Below are positions 23,552-36,511 of a stretch of 64,000 nt of DNA, in pieces. Each line of letters opens with the position of its first letter. Positions within the stretch are counted from its first letter, which is position 1. Origin of the DNA: Acorus gramineus. Taxonomy: Eukaryota > Streptophyta > Magnoliopsida > Acorales > Acoraceae. The stretch spans positions 575,361 to 639,360 of the forward strand of contig JAUJYN010000015.1 of the NCBI GenBank assembly GCA_030737835.1, in the 5' to 3' direction. The translations under genes were made by a program, and so were the position numbers. The notes beneath the pieces were generated by a model. That model did not search any database. It worked only from the letters and a program-made list of their open reading frames with translations, and was not told the DNA's origin.

Positions 23552-25978
23552 TCCATATTATCACCCAAAACACATGCAAACAACTCCTTGACACTCAACC
23601 AAGCAAAACTGCCAAACCTGCTGCAACCAGCCCTACTAATTGGTCTCCACAGCACCCAATACACTTCCACAAATTATGAAATAAATCATGCACATTCTCT
23701 GATATGCTGGGATCATAATCCATGAAGACATTAGAACCTAATTTTTCCTCTACAAGCCCGAAACAAATTATTTCCAGAAGCAGGTCAATTCCTACGCGAA
23801 TCTGGACAGGCCATGCAAAACTGGTTCTAACTTACACCACAGATATCATAATGACCCCAAATTTCATATATAACAACTAGACACATAGATGATCAAATCA
23901 TAAGAAGACATAATCCTAAAAATATGCCTCTAAATACTAGATTCACTGAGATCTTTAAGAGACAGTGAGCTGCCTTACCGAAGCAGGGGGAGGGAAATGG
24001 GGAGATGTGGGGTTATCGACACAACCACGACCACCTCAACCACCACCACCACTACCACCATCTTTTCAGCCTCTCCACCAGCCCTTCTTGGCTGAAAAAC
24101 AGAGGAAAACATGAGGGGAGGCATGAGAGGGTTGGAGATGGAGAAGGGAAAGAAACAACAACACATACACACACACAAACTCACCCTAGCTAGATCATCC
24201 CTTCATACACTATTCATCTTCTCCTTCACCTTCTCCTTCCTTTGCTTCTTCCTCCTCCTTCTCCACACACAAAGAGAGGAAAAAGAGACCAAGAGAGGGA
24301 GAGAAAGAGAGATCCACGAAATGGGAGAGGGGGAGAGAGAGAGAGGGCAAAATGGTCATTTTCATGCCCAAATAGTGTTTTGGGGTGACCATAAGGGGGT
24401 GGTGAGGTTAGGGTTAGGCTCACCCTCAATCAACCACTTGTTTTTGCTTTATTGGGAAGCGTGCGGAGGAGCACTGTTGGTGGCTTTGATTGTCGTTAAA
24501 ATCTTGTCTTTGCCAACAAAAAATATAAAACCCTTACCTAGGTAGAAAGTGGTAGCAAGGGGTCGAATCCACAGGGAGGCTATTGAAGCAAACGGATAAA
24601 AGTACAAGATTATCAATATTTGGCAAAAAGGTTTAAAAACAAATTATTGATTTAAGAAAACTATTTGAAAAGCTTAGGTTGAAATTAATGTATAAAAAAA
24701 GACCATCAAGGATTGGAAATCCACCCCACGAATATCGTGATAATTCTTTCTTTTGCATTCAATGAAAACAGAATATTTCAAAAGCAGTTCACTTCTACTC
24801 GATTTAAAAATAGGGTTTATAAAGCATCAACCGTATCCCATCTAAGTAGAACGACGGAAGATCTAAAAATACCCATAATCAAAAGAAATCTGAGTTGAAG
24901 AAACTATATAAACATGAAGAACAAATCAGAAAACATCAATGCACAAAGAAAATAATCAATCACTCAATCTCATGGGGTGGAATCCTCTCCTTGATGGAAG
25001 GATTTTCTAGCCTACCATGGTTGATGAAATTCTAGAATAAAAATAAAAATATTCCATAAAATAATAATATACTTTATTGAAAACAAAAGAGAATTTGTCT
25101 CTAATACTAAAGAAATAAAAACAAAAACAAAAACTAAAAACAGAAAACAAAAAACTGAAAAAGAATTCCTTCTGGCTGAATGCAGAGATCTCTCCTCTCT
25201 CCTTGGAGTGCCCTTTTTATAGGGGTTTTGAGGGTTGAATTAGTTGTAAATGCTGATTTGCTTGAGTTGTTAATGCTGATTTGCAAAATATGTTGGAGAT
25301 ATAATTGCAAAATCTATTAGAGATCTTGTTGATTTGTTGGAGATGTCAAAACTGATTTGATTGAAGATTTTATTGATTTGGTGGATCATTTTTAGAAGTT
25401 TTGATGAAGCTTTGAATGCTAATTCCTTCTCCAATTTATAACCTGCCAAATTTAAATACTGCCAAATTTAGATTTCTGAATTTTAAAATGTGGCTCTATA
25501 TGAAAAATATGATAATGCATATTAATTGTATAAATATTGTCAATTTGTGCAAAATATGCTTTGAATATAAAGAATAGAAACTTCCCTAATATGCATGTAT
25601 ATATGAATAATTACATAGGGAAATGTTCCAAAACAACTCTTAAAAGCATATAAAAATATGTTCTTTTGAATATCTAACAAGCACCACACACTCAAATATC
25701 TCGCCCACCGAAACCCAGTAACGGCCAAACCCGGATGCGATTCGAAACTGCATATTTTTCAAAACGTTACCGGAATTCGATGAAATTTTTATGGGTAGTA
25801 CTAAACGGTACCAGGACCCATAATATGCAGTTAGATTTCCAATCAGAGTGCTCTAACTCCCGCAGGTGGCTAAAAGCCAAAATTTTAGCGACTCCGACCG
25901 AAAAATTAAAAAGGCCCTGAATGACCAAGAAGTGACCAAGGCTTAACCGAAATGGCTCCAAATGACACAGGCATAACA
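23552..25978 (-). mobile_element. Family A1 LTR, minus strand, split by a foreign solo LTR
   Basis: The body sequence matches 17700-17900 reversed, and the head ends at 25978 with ATGACACAGGCATAACA, the reverse of the A start. It is interrupted at 24475-25679 by an unrelated solo LTR. It sits in a Tat-like LTR beginning at 25979. Confidence 0.82.
24475..25679 (-). mobile_element. Solo LTR of a different Ty3-gypsy-like family, TSD AGCAC
   Basis: A 1205-bp AT-rich insertion with TG...CA ends (on the minus strand it starts TGTTAGATATTC and ends CACCAACA), flanked by AGCAC at 24470-24474 and 25680-25684. The minus strand near its end carries CCTGTGGATTCGACCCCTTG, a sequence typical of the U5 side of Athila/Tat-type LTRs; the family call is tentative. 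It has no coding sequence, primer site or second LTR, so it is a solo LTR left by recombination. Confidence 0.85.
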
Positions 25979-26404
25979 AGTATAAACTAGCCGCCCAGTG
26001 AGGGGCAGCTACTCTCAAGATGCCGCCCCTATGATGACCTACCAAACGTCCAATATCTGACAAGCGGTGCCTTGGGGCGGTTACTAGGAGTAAGCTGTCA
26101 GAGAAGGGGTGGCCAAATAGGAGAAACCACCGCAATCATCAGCATTTAATGCTAACTTTATCTCCTATCTCTGAGAAGCGGTTGGGGGATGGCTAGTGCA
26201 AACTAGCCGCCCAAGGAGAGACGGCTACTTTCAGGTAGCCGACCTGTTCCTGCCCCTTGAATTTTTCTAAGTATTGGGGGCCAGGGTTTCTCCTTCTGGT
26301 TTCTTTTCTAGATGTGTTTTCTCTTAGGTTCCAAATGTGGTAATTTTTAAATATTACTTGAAGTATTTTCATTTCTTTAGACGGTCAAAATTGGGGTATC
26401 TATA
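25979..26404 (-). mobile_element. LTR-like end of a Tat/Ogre-like or unclassified element
   Basis: On the minus strand the segment starts TATAGATACCCCAATTTTGA at 26404, resembling the TGTAGACACCCC-type start of some plant Ty3 LTRs, and contains GGCGGCT-rich inverted motifs. Its outer part is cut by the A1 LTR ending at 25978. An 84-bp array abuts it, as in the 3' untranslated region of Tat/Ogre elements. Confidence 0.4.
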
Positions 26405-26406
26405 GA

Positions 26407-26790
26407 GACCACTGAAGGCCCCCTCAATCTGTTATGGACCGAGGTCGTGCATACAAATAAGTCATACTCGGCCTCTCATATTCGAGATGAGACCATTGAA
26501 GACCCCCTCAATCTGTTATGGACCAAGATTACACATACAAATAAGTCGAGCTTAGCCTCTCATATTCAAGATGAGACAATTGAAGACCCTCTCAAAATGT
26601 TATAGACTGAGATTGCACATACAAATAAGTCATACTTTGTCGCACAGATTTGAGACGAGATCATTGAATCCCACCTCGATATTTACAAACTGAGGCCGCG
26701 CATACAAATAAGTCGTACTCGGCCTCTCCGATTCAAGACGAGACCATTGAAGACCACCTCAATCTGTTACGGATCAAGATCGCTCAAGGG
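26407..26790. repeat. 84-bp tandem array, about 4.6 units
   Basis: Units start at 26407, 26491, 26575, 26659 and 26742 (GACCATTGAAGACC-like) and each contains CATACAAATAAGTC. Units differ from one another by roughly 10-25 %. No long reading frame runs through it, although 84 is divisible by three. Confidence 0.9.
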
Positions 26791-27234
26791 GCAACACCAA
26801 TCTCAGTTAGCCAAGCCACCCTATGGCTCAATGGTAACAGATGATATCGATAACCACCCAGCGTACGTCGTTCAAACAAAACCATACGTGAAGTGCAAAA
26901 TATATTCCCCGGTGTCCTAACGGTCAGGCTTGGAAAACTAAGCAACGTTGATGTCTCAGTATATGAACGACAATTGCCTAAAAGCAACACGAATGCCAAA
27001 TGCAGTAAAAGAAATTTTATTGATTACAAGGTTCAATACATGCAAAAAAAATAATATCCACGGGGCCCAATCTAGCACCCAAACCATCGCGAGCCATGGG
27101 GATGGTAGCGGCAGCGGCGAGGAAGCTCCAAATAAGCATTCAGACCTAACCCTTCCTCCCGGTCAATGACATCCAGTGGGATTTTCCTCGAGCACCCTGT
27201 GGGCAGGAGCACAGCATTCCAAGCCCCCCGATAC
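26791..27234. other. Unclassified sequence, left of a solo LTR
   Basis: No confident gene. On the minus strand there is a CAATAAAATTTC polyadenylation-like motif in a 3'-end-like context. The segment continues at 38498 after the solo A2 LTR, since both flanks carry GATAC. It may be the interior of the Tat/Ogre-like element whose LTR lies to the left. Confidence 0.4.
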
Positions 27235-30028
27235 TGTCACGCCCCAGGCGTCCCCGAGACGTGGCAAAGTAATAAAAATATCAGCTATCAGTACCTGAGG
27301 TCAATAAGGACACCAACAACAATACACAAGGCGGCAAAGCAAGATAATGATAACTGACTGAAAAGCGGAAGCATAATACATAAACAATGTCTGTAAATCA
27401 AAAACATTATTACAGACTCGAATACACAATCACTGTCTTGTGAGAGCCAAGTCTAGACCAAAGAAAATACAACCTGTGCCACATGCACGATTTACAAAGC
27501 ATAAAATGACTCTAGGAATGCTGATAGCCACGCAGTCACTACTCGCCGGCAGAACGCTCCACGCCCATAAGACCACGCCACAGGAAAGCTCCATCTCCAC
27601 GCCCACCACTGCCCCTGAAAAGAAACAATATGCGAGGGGTGAGCTACAAGCTCAGTGAGTGGTTGGAAACCAATCACCATACTACAGTTCAATACATAAT
27701 CAATTTCCTTTCAAGGAAAACATGGGTGGAAACCCATGGATAACTGGGTCACGCGGCGGCGTGACCAACCTCACCCCCACCCTCACTCCCAGAGGAAGTC
27801 TTTTGGGACTTTTGGGGAGAGACCATACCGTCAGTCGAAGAGACGCGGATTTACTGGTCTACACAACACTACTGGATCATCTACATCTAGATAATTGCTC
27901 AAACGATGCCTTCAAACATCGATTCAAGACCGGACCCAACAACTATGGGAACGGTCGAACAACGAATGGGTCACACGGCGATATTCTTCACCTCATCCTT
28001 ACCCTCACTCCTGGAGGGAGACTCTTGGGACTTTTGGAAGAGATTTAGACTGCTCTACACCCCTGGTCCACCTGGTAGCCTCAACCACACTCCGTAGCCT
28101 CTACCTGGTATACTCCCACGCTCAGCATTGTCCGACGCATCGGAGGTACCTACAGATGGGAGCCCTCTGTCAGGTCAGCTTTCCAACGTCGGGGAGTCCC
28201 TACTCGGATCCAACCAAAAAGGAGAACGATTCCCACGCCTGTAACATCATTCGTTAACCCTCTTCCGGGTAGTATCTACAGCCCGATCTCCTCAACTCAC
28301 CGCTCTACAACCTTGGTCCGCCGGTAGCCCTTTCCTCGGGTAGCCTCTACCTTGTATACTCCCACGATCAGTACTCTTCCGAATGAATCGGTGGTACCTA
28401 CGGATGGGAGCCCTCTGTCAAGACAACTAAACCCGAGAAGTTCCTATATCGGATCCAACGAGGGGGAGAACGATCCCATGTTCGCAAAGCGAATCCAATG
28501 GAAAACAAGTACTCTCGATACTCACTTATTGAGATATCAAACACAGGCATAGCAATACTCAACACACTCATATTAACCTTAAAATAGTCATAGTCCCTAT
28601 ACGGGAGTAACTACACAAGTTAGAGGGTCGTAACATCGCCGACCCACCCCACGCTCACCCTTCAGGGGTGTCATTGGCCTTTTGGGACAGACTAGACCGC
28701 TCTCCACCCCTGGTCCACCCGGTAGCCTCTCCCACACTCCGTAGCCTCTACCTGGTATACTCCCACTATCAGTATTGTCCAACGCTTCGGAGGTACCTAC
28801 GGACGGGAGCCCTCTGTCAGGTTAGCTTTCCAATGCCGGGGAGTCCCTACATCAGATCCAACTAAAAGGAGAAGACAGCCTACTCACGCGTATACGATCC
28901 TCTTGGATCCGTCGACAGCGATTTGTAACACTACTAATGTCATGAATTCTCAAGAATTCCTCCAGGGCGCATAACTAAGATGCGGGGAAACATATATTAT
29001 AACAACAAGGTTATAATATTCTCTAAGGCAGGCTAATAACAATATGCTCTCATTTTGATTTAATTAGATTAAACTAGATGGGAACATACATAGTTCGGGG
29101 CTTTCCAATCAAGGGACATGGTGTCTAGGCATGTATGGGCCTCTATACATGATATATGAGTGCATATCCCTAGCATACAAGGTCTAATGTGGCATGGTTA
29201 CATCATACTAATCATGCTTTGCATAGTATCTACATATTATAGCTAGGGGGCCCCATCGATGCGCGACACGCGTCGAGCGCATCCCGAGAGAGGGGGGGGG
29301 GGGGATTGGAATCGAACCACTCACCATACGGCCCGGGACCTCGCGCATCCCATCCGACGAGATCTGCAAGGTAGGGGCATCCAACTTGGTGAGTAACAAC
29401 ACAATTTACACATAGAAATCATTAGAAATACCAAATACTCGGACAAGCATGCATACGGACTCGCACGCATGCGAGCACGCACGTACGCACGCGAGTCCGA
29501 GTGCCCTGACACCTACCCGAACCCTCGGGCAGCCACACGCATGGCCCCCCGCACGCGCACGCACGAATGCGCACGCACGCACGCGCCCCAACACCCCTGG
29601 CGCACTACACCCCCGCGCAGCACCCTGCCCGCACGCCCCAGCACGAGCACGCACGTGCGCGCCCGCGCGCACTCCCGTGCGCACCCTCGCTCGCGCCAGC
29701 ACCCGCGCGCCCACTCCGCGCACACCCGCGCACTCGCGCGCACACGCCCGCGCGCGTCTGGGCGCCTGCCAGCGCCCGCCTGCGCGCAGACAACTCCCAA
29801 TGCGCGCCCAGCCAACCCTAACCCCATTTTAACCCTCCCCAACCCCTCACACACACTCTAACCCATCTACCCAACATGCATGACCTTCCCAACCATCCCT
29901 AAGCCATAAAAACCAAGAAAGGAAGGGGAAAGGCTCACCTTGGGAGGGGAAAAGAAAAGGGGAGGTTCGGGGGCCCTTGACGCACCCGCGACCACCTCAA
30001 CCGCCATCACCAACACCACCACCTTCAG
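27235..30028 (-). mobile_element. Solo family A2 LTR, TSD GATAC, left arm
   Basis: The whole solo LTR spans 27235-30028 and 37753-38492, about 3.53 kb, flanked by GATAC at 27230-27234 and 38493-38497. There is no primer site or gag next to its TGTCACGCC end. This arm holds the hairpin (near 27640), acceptor-like CTGAAAAGAAAC (27616-27627, minus), GGGTGA arrays, repeated spacer units and a CpG-dense block (29450-29815). A family B element lies inside. Confidence 0.92.
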
Positions 30029-31650
30029 TGTTATATATGTGTCACTTTTTAGCCTTCTGGTAACCATTGGAGCATTCTGACAGTTTTTCAGCTTTTTTCA
30101 TTTTTTGATCGGAACAGCTAAAATTTTAGAATTTTAGCTATCATCCTGAGTTTGAGGACTCCGATTGAAAATCTAACTGCATATTATGTGTCCTGGTGCC
30201 ATTTCAAGCCACTCACGAAAATTTCATCGAATTCCGGTAACGTTTTAGAATTTCGCAGTTCTGAATCGTATTCGGGTTTTGACCGTGCGAGAAGTCATGG
30301 GGAGACTTGACTTGGTCAAGGTTGACCTTTGACTTGTTCAAATGGTTTTGGCTTTTAGTGTGGTTGGGTTGACTAGGGTCAAATCTCACCTAAACCTAAC
30401 TAAACCTAGCCTAAACCTAATTAGTGCTAAGTGTAAGTGGTGAGTGTGTGAGGTGTGCGTGTGTGTGTGCTTTAAGTAGGCGCCCAAGAATAGTTCCCCC
30501 CACTATTCATCTTCTTCTCCACTTCAAATCTCTCTCTCCCCTCTCTTTATTTCCTCCATATGACCTAGTAGAAGGTGTTGAATCAAGAAACCCTAGAAGG
30601 AGAAAAGAAAGGTGAGGACCCGATCTATCTTCCTATGGTCTCGGATTCGAGTTCCCTCATGTGTGACCCCCTCTCATAGCCTCTTTTCTCCCCTGTTTTC
30701 AGCCCTTCCTTGGCTGAGTGGAGATCTTGGTGGTGGTGGTCTTGGAGGTGGCAAATCGGTGCGCGAAGAGCACCCGTTCTTCCTCCCCTTCCCTCCCTCT
30801 CCTTGGGTGAGTTTCTTTCTTTCCTTTTCTTGTTTAGATGCATGTTAGGAGGTGTTTTTGGTTATGCTTGGCTGTTAAGTGGTTGGAGGGGGCAGTTGGG
30901 GGCTGTTGGAGGTGTTAGGGTTGGCTAAGGTGCATGCGAGCTCACCGGCGCGCGTGCGCGCGAGCCTGCACGCCCAGGCAGGCAGGCGCAAGCAGGCAGG
31001 CGCAGGCAGGCAGGTGCAGGCGGGCGAGCTGCGGTTAGGCACCCGGGGCACGTGCTGTCGGGCTCGCTGGGCGCGTGCAGTCGGGTGCGTGCAGTCGGGC
31101 GCGCTGGGCGCAGTGCACGGCGTGCGCGTGGAGCGCTGCGCAGGGGCGCGTTGCGTGCGGTGTGCCCGGGGAGGCGAGCGAGCGTGCGCGCAGGGTGCTG
31201 CGCTGGGGCGCAGTGCGTGTGGCTCACCCCTCGCATATATATTTTTCCACAGTTATCACTGAGTCAGACCAGAAGGAGGAGCTCCCCGAGAGACTTCATC
31301 AGTAGCGGAGCAACGCCACGTCCCGCGAGTGTTAGAGGCCATCGGCATCCTTTCTTTTGATTGTATGTATATATTTCCGTGCTTGGGCACCGTTTGTATA
31401 TTATTTGGATGTATGTGTGTATATTGGCTCTCACAGGACAGTTGATTATGTATCGAGTCTGTAATATGTTTTTGAATTACAGACTCAGTCTTTTAGCTTT
31501 CGCTATTTGTGTATATATCATGTCAGCCTTGCTTTTGTCTGTGTTGTCATTTTAGCTGTTGTTAGAGTATGTTATTGACCTCCTGTATAGACTGCTGATA
31601 TCATATATACACTTGCCGCGTCCCGGGGACGGCCGCCCTGGGGCGTGACA
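30029..31650 (+). repeat. Family B 5' LTR (1622 bp)
   Basis: It starts TGTTATATATGTGTCAC and ends GGGGCGTGACA, with AAAGTTGGTATCAGAGCC directly after. It is about 1.1 kb shorter than its partner LTR. Telo-box at 30588-30595, CpG block at 30930-31215. Confidence 0.93.
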
Positions 31651-31770
31651 AAAGTTGGTATCAGAGCCTGGTCCTGTCAGAGCCAATGGTCTTCTTTTTC
31701 GTAGAGATGAGTCCTAGGATTTCTATATGAGTATTCTGATCCTAGTGTCTGGTTTTCTTAGGTTGCTGAT

Positions 31771-33099
31771 ATGCCTCCTCGCAGAGGACGGCGCGGACGT
31801 GGTCCCTCTCGACCTTTGGAGGTTTTCGGACCTACCAGAGGCGAGGATGCTACTGGAGAGTCCTCGGCTGTGAGGCCAGGACCGGCGCAGGAGCCCCCTG
31901 CATGGGAGCGTGCTTTTGCTCGGATAGCAGATTTGGTGGAGACTCAGATGAGGGCACTGGAGGCCCAGACTAGGGTGTTGGCTGAGGAGGCTAGAGAGAT
32001 TCAGGAGCTGCGGGCGGCCCGTGAGGCAGTTCCGTAGGTCCCCTTGGTGGTAGATCTGCCGGTGGTGCCCGACGTACCCCCAGTCCCTGTGGTGATTCCG
32101 GCGGTGAGAGTTCAGGATCGCAAGGAGAGGGAGGTGGAGCTAGAGGCGGCAGCGAGAGTACATCAGAGTGGCCTCAGCGCCTTTCTGAAGCTCCACCCTC
32201 CTGAGTTCCATGGCCAGACGGCGGATCCCCTTGCCCCAGAGCGTTGGTTGATGGAGGTGGACACGATCTTCTCGACCATGCATTGCACCGACCGCCAGCG
32301 AGTCTCCCTGGCCACCTTCATGCTGAAGGGTAGCGCCGCCGACTGGTGGGCTACCCGATCGGTGGACATCCCCGAGGGAGTGGAGCAGCTTTCATGGGCG
32401 GGATTCTGGAGGTATTTCCTGGAGGAGTACTTCCCGTTCTTGACGCGACAGATCGTGATGCAGGAGTTTGAGCAGCTAACGCAGGGCTCCATGTCTGTCG
32501 CTGACTACTCCACGCGCTTCACGAGGCTTTCCAGATTCACCCCAGCCTTGGTGATGGATGAGGAGACGCGGTGCCGTCGTTTCGAGCTTTGTCTCAGTAG
32601 CGCCATTCGGGTGCATGTCACCTCCCAGGCTTTCACGAGGTACTCTGACTTGGTGTCTCGGGCGAAGACAGTCGAGCGAGACCTCGGGATCCTCGTGAGG
32701 GTTTCGACCCCTTCTACAGACCAGAGACCTCCCAGGAGCCAGGACCAGGGGCAACGCAAGAAGAAGAGGCCCCGCTTTGATCAGTTAGCGGCTGCCTCTC
32801 CTCCAGTCGATGTGGTGCCAGCGCGAGGTCCAGCACCCATTGCGGCAGTGCCAGTCCAGGCCAGGCGACCAGAGACGCAGCGCTGTTACCACTGTCAGCG
32901 CATCGAGCATATCTTGTATAATTGCCCTGATGCTGGCCGACCCCGCGTGCTGCCTCCGCAGCAGCAGTTCCAGCAGCAGCCTCAGCGCCAGCAGCAGCAG
33001 CAGCCTCAGCGTCAGCAGCAGCAGCCACAGGGTGGCCGTGTTGACCAGAGGAGGCAGCCAGCGCAGCCGGCGAGGCGTGCCCCTGCTCTTCAGCCGTAG
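31771..33099 (+). pseudogene. gag region of family B element
   Basis: It starts MPPRRGRRGRGPSRP. The gag core has FLKLHPPEFHGQTADPL, STMHCTDRQRVSLATFML and ADYSTRFTRLSRF motifs. A CX2CX4HX4C zinc knuckle is at about 32884-32925 (CYHCQRIEHILYNC), followed by a long glutamine-rich tail (QQQ and PQRQ runs). The zinc knuckle would bind element RNA in the virus-like particle. It is close to the gag of the element at 2171-11741. The frame is broken. Confidence 0.88.
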
Positions 33100-33156
33100 T
33101 TTGTTCAGGGCCGAGTAGCAGCGCTTTCGACAGAGGAGGCTCAGGCATCAGGCAGC

Positions 33157-34944
33157 GTGGTCCAAGGTATTGTTCAGATCTCCCAGCTCCCTGCATATGT
33201 GTTGTTTGATTCCAGAGCCACACACTCGTTCGTGTCTCCCGCTTTTGCGAGACGGACCGGCGTGCCATCCGCCCCTCTTGAGGTTGTTCTAGAGATATCA
33301 TTGCCCGTGGGAGACCGTATTCTTCTCTGTTCTGTGTACCGAGGGTGTACCGTGATGGATGCGGAGCATGAGTTTCCAGTGGAGTTGGTGGAGCTCACGA
33401 TGATGGATGCTCTCAGCAGGCAGCCCTTGGGCATGGCCGCCCACATGGTTGTACGTCGTTGGAGGCTTCTGGAGGAGGCCGCTTGCTGGATCAGCGTTCG
33501 AGAGACCCCTGCGGGTGGCTTTTTGGCCAGGCTAGTGGTGCAGCCCGTTCTTCTCGATGAGATCCGCACGACTCAGGGGCAGGATCCTCATTTTCTAGTC
33601 CTCTCTAAAGGCGTCGCCAGGGGCGAGCGTCCGGACTACCAGATTCGCGAGGACGGGATCCAGCGGTTCAGAGGCCGAGTATGCATTCCTGATGACGGAG
33701 AGCTGAAGCGGAAGATCTTGGACGAGGCCCATCATTTGAGGTACACAGTGCATCCTGGTGGCAAGAAGATGTACAGGGGCCTTCGTCGTGGCTACTAGTG
33801 GCGCGGGATGAAAACGGATATTGCCCGTTTCATTGCCTGATGCTTAGTATGCCAACAGATGAAGTCGGAGTATCAGCGCCCTGCGGGGAAGCTGCAGTCC
33901 ATTGAGATCCCTCAGTGGAAGTGGGAGCAGATCACCATGGACTTTGTTTCGGGTTTGCCGAGGTCACGTTCGGGTCGCGATGCCATCTGGGTGATCGTCG
34001 ACCGACTGACAAAGTTCGCTCATTTCCTCCCCATCCGACTCACCGATTCTCTGGACACCCTAGCGCAGTTATTTGTCTCCGAGATTGTTCGTCTCCATGG
34101 CACTCCCGTCAGCATCATTTCCGATCGAGACGCGCGATTTACTTTGAGGTTCTGGCGTAGCCTCCAGCACGCCCTTGGTACGAACCTCCACTTCAGTACA
34201 GCGTTTCATCCGCAGACGGACGGCCAGTCGGAGAGGATGATTCAGACCCTGGAGGACATGCTGCGAGCCTGCGTTCTCAATTTTGGGGGCAGTTGGGAGA
34301 GGCACCTTCCGTTGGTGGAGTTTGCCTACAACAACAGCTACCACTTGAGTATCCGGATGGCTCCTTACGAGGCGCTCTATGGCCGCTGCTGCAGGTCCCC
34401 CTTGTGTTGGGACGAGGTCGGGGAGCGCCGGTTGGTGAAGACGATTCGCGAGCGTATCCGAGTCGCTCAGAGCCGTCAGAAGAGCTACGCCAACCGTCGT
34501 CGCCGTGAGCTCGCCTTCGAGGTTGGTGACCATGTCTTCTTGAAGGTGTCCCCGATGAAAGGCATCTTCCGTTTCGGTGTGCGGGGCAAGCTGAGTCCGC
34601 GTTTCATTGGGCCGTTCCTCATCCTCGAGCGAGTTGGGGAGGTGGCCTATCGCATAGCTCTGCCCCCACAGTTGGCTCAGGCCCATGACGTCTTCCATGT
34701 CTCGCAGCTAAGGCGTTATGTCCACGATCCTGCTCACGTCATCCCGTTCGAGCCGCTCGTCTTCGAGCCGGACTTGTCATTCGTGGAGCAGCCGATCGAG
34801 ATCATGGACCGCCGCGAGAAGAGGCTCCGCACCAAGACCATCCAGCTGGTCAAGGTGCGATGGCAGCACCGTTCCGGTGCCGAGGCCACTTGGGAGCTCG
34901 AGGACGCCATGCGTGACGCGTATCCGCATCTTTTCCCTTCCTAG
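33157..34944 (+). pseudogene. pol region of family B element (protease, integrase, chromodomain parts)
   Basis: Recognisable parts are a protease segment ([13 protein letters not shown], about 33157-33400), then the pre-integrase and zinc-finger region (YTVHPGG, VCQQMKSE-like), the integrase core ([30 protein letters not shown]), the C-terminal [11 protein letters not shown] motif and a chromodomain at about 34790-34941 ending YPHLFPS. I did not recognise a reverse transcriptase. The end in the chromodomain matches Tekay/Del elements. It is broken and could not have worked alone. Confidence 0.9.
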
Positions 34945-35241
34945 ATGTTTTTGTATTTATTTTGAGGACAAAATTTCCTAAGGGGAGAAGAATGTTATAT
35001 ATGTGTCACTTTTTAGCCTTCTGGTAACCATTGGAGCATTCTGGCAGTTTTTCAGCTTTTTCGTTTTTCGATCGGAACCGCTAAAATTTTGGACTTTTAG
35101 CTATCATCCTGAGTTTGAGGACTCCGATTGAAAATCTAACTGCATATTATGTGTCCTGGTGCCATTTCAAGCCACTCACGAAAATTTCATCGAATTCCGG
35201 TAACGTTTCAGAATTTCACAGTTCTGAATCGTATCCGGGTT

Positions 35242-35346
35242 TTGACCGTGCGAAAAGTCATTGGGAGACTTGACTTGGTCAAGGTTGACCTTTGACTTGG
35301 TCAAATGGTTTTGGCTTTTAGTGTGGTTGGGTTGACTAGGGTCAAA
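35242..35346 (+). promoter_or_regulatory. W-box cluster, family B U3
   Basis: Eight TTGAC/GTCAA cores in about 105 bp, including TTGACCTTTGACTTGGTCAA. It lies some 200 bp upstream of the telo-box and so probably upstream of the transcription start. Confidence 0.4.
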
Positions 35347-36476
35347 TCTCACCTGAACCTAACTAAACCTAGCCTAAACCTCATTAGTGCTAAGTGTAAG
35401 TGGTGGGTGTGTGAGGTGTGTGTGTGTGTGTGTGCTTTAAGTAGGCGCCCAAGAATAGTTCCCCCCACTATTCATCATCTTCTCCACTTCAAATCTCTCT
35501 CTCCCCTCTCTTTATTTCCTCCATATGATCTAGTAGAAGGTATTTGATCAAGAAACCCTAGAAGGAGAAAAGAAAGGTGAGGATCCGATCTATCTTCCTA
35601 TGGTCTCAGATTCGAGTTCCCTCATGTGTGACCCCCTCTCATAGCCTCTTTTCTCCCCTGTTTTCAGCCCTTCCTTGGCTGAGTGGAGATCTTGGTGGTG
35701 GTGGTCTTGGAGGTGGCAAATTGGTGCGCAAAGAGCACCTGTTCTTCCTCCCCTTCCCTTCCTCTCCTTGGGTGAGTTTCTTTCTTTCCTTTTCTTGTTT
35801 AGATGCATGTTAGGAGGTGTTTTTAGTTATGCATGGGTGTTGGGGAGTTGGAGGGGGCTGGTGGGGGACTGTTGGAGGTGTTAGGGTTGGCTCGGGTGCA
35901 TGCGGGCCCACCGGCGTGCGTGCGCGCGAGCCTGCGCGCGCAGGCGGGCACAGGCGGGCGAGCTGCGTCAGGCGTGCGGGGCGCGTGCTGTCTGGCTCGC
36001 TGGGCGCGTGCGGTCGGGCGCTCTGGGCGCAGTGCACGGCGTGCGCGCGGAGCGTTGGGCAGGGGCGCGTTGCGTGCGGTGTGCGAGGGCAGGCGAGCGG
36101 GCGTGCGCGCGGGGTGCGCGCAGGGTGCTGCGCTGGGGCCCAGTGCGTGCGGGTATGTGCGCGAGGTGCTGCGCTGGGGCGCAGTGCGCGCGGGTGCACC
36201 ACCCGGGGCTGGACGCGTGCGTGCGGCGGGTCTAGGCGAGCGGGCAGAGGCGCGGCAGTGCGCCCGGGGCGAGGGTGTGCGTGCGTGCGTGCGCACCCGT
36301 GCGTACGTGTGCGGGTGGCCGTGCGTATGGCTGCCTGGGGTTCGGGAGTGAGTCGGGGCACTCGGGCTCGTGTGCGTGCGAGCCGTATGCACGCTTGTCC
36401 GAGTGTTGGGTAACTTTAGCGTATTTTTGTATGTATTGTGTATTTTACTCACCGTGTTGAATACCCTGTCTTGTAG

Positions 36477-36511
36477 ATCTTGACGGACGGTCAGCGACGA
36501 CCCGGGTATTG
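36477..36511 (+). other. Exon-like segment in family B LTR (35 nt)
   Basis: It is bounded by CTTGTAG and GTGAGC, beginning ATCTTGACGGACGG and ending GGGTATTG. The matching segment in family A has a different sequence, but its length and flanking splice-like signals are kept. Confidence 0.45.

Noticed and set aside
24111-24545. 144-codon plus-strand frame
   Set aside because: It crosses A1 LTR purine-rich leader sequence and the junction with a solo LTR, so it cannot be a natural gene.
26407-26790. CRISPR-like direct repeats
   Set aside because: Units are adjacent 84-bp repeats without short repeat plus unique spacer layout, in plant nuclear DNA.
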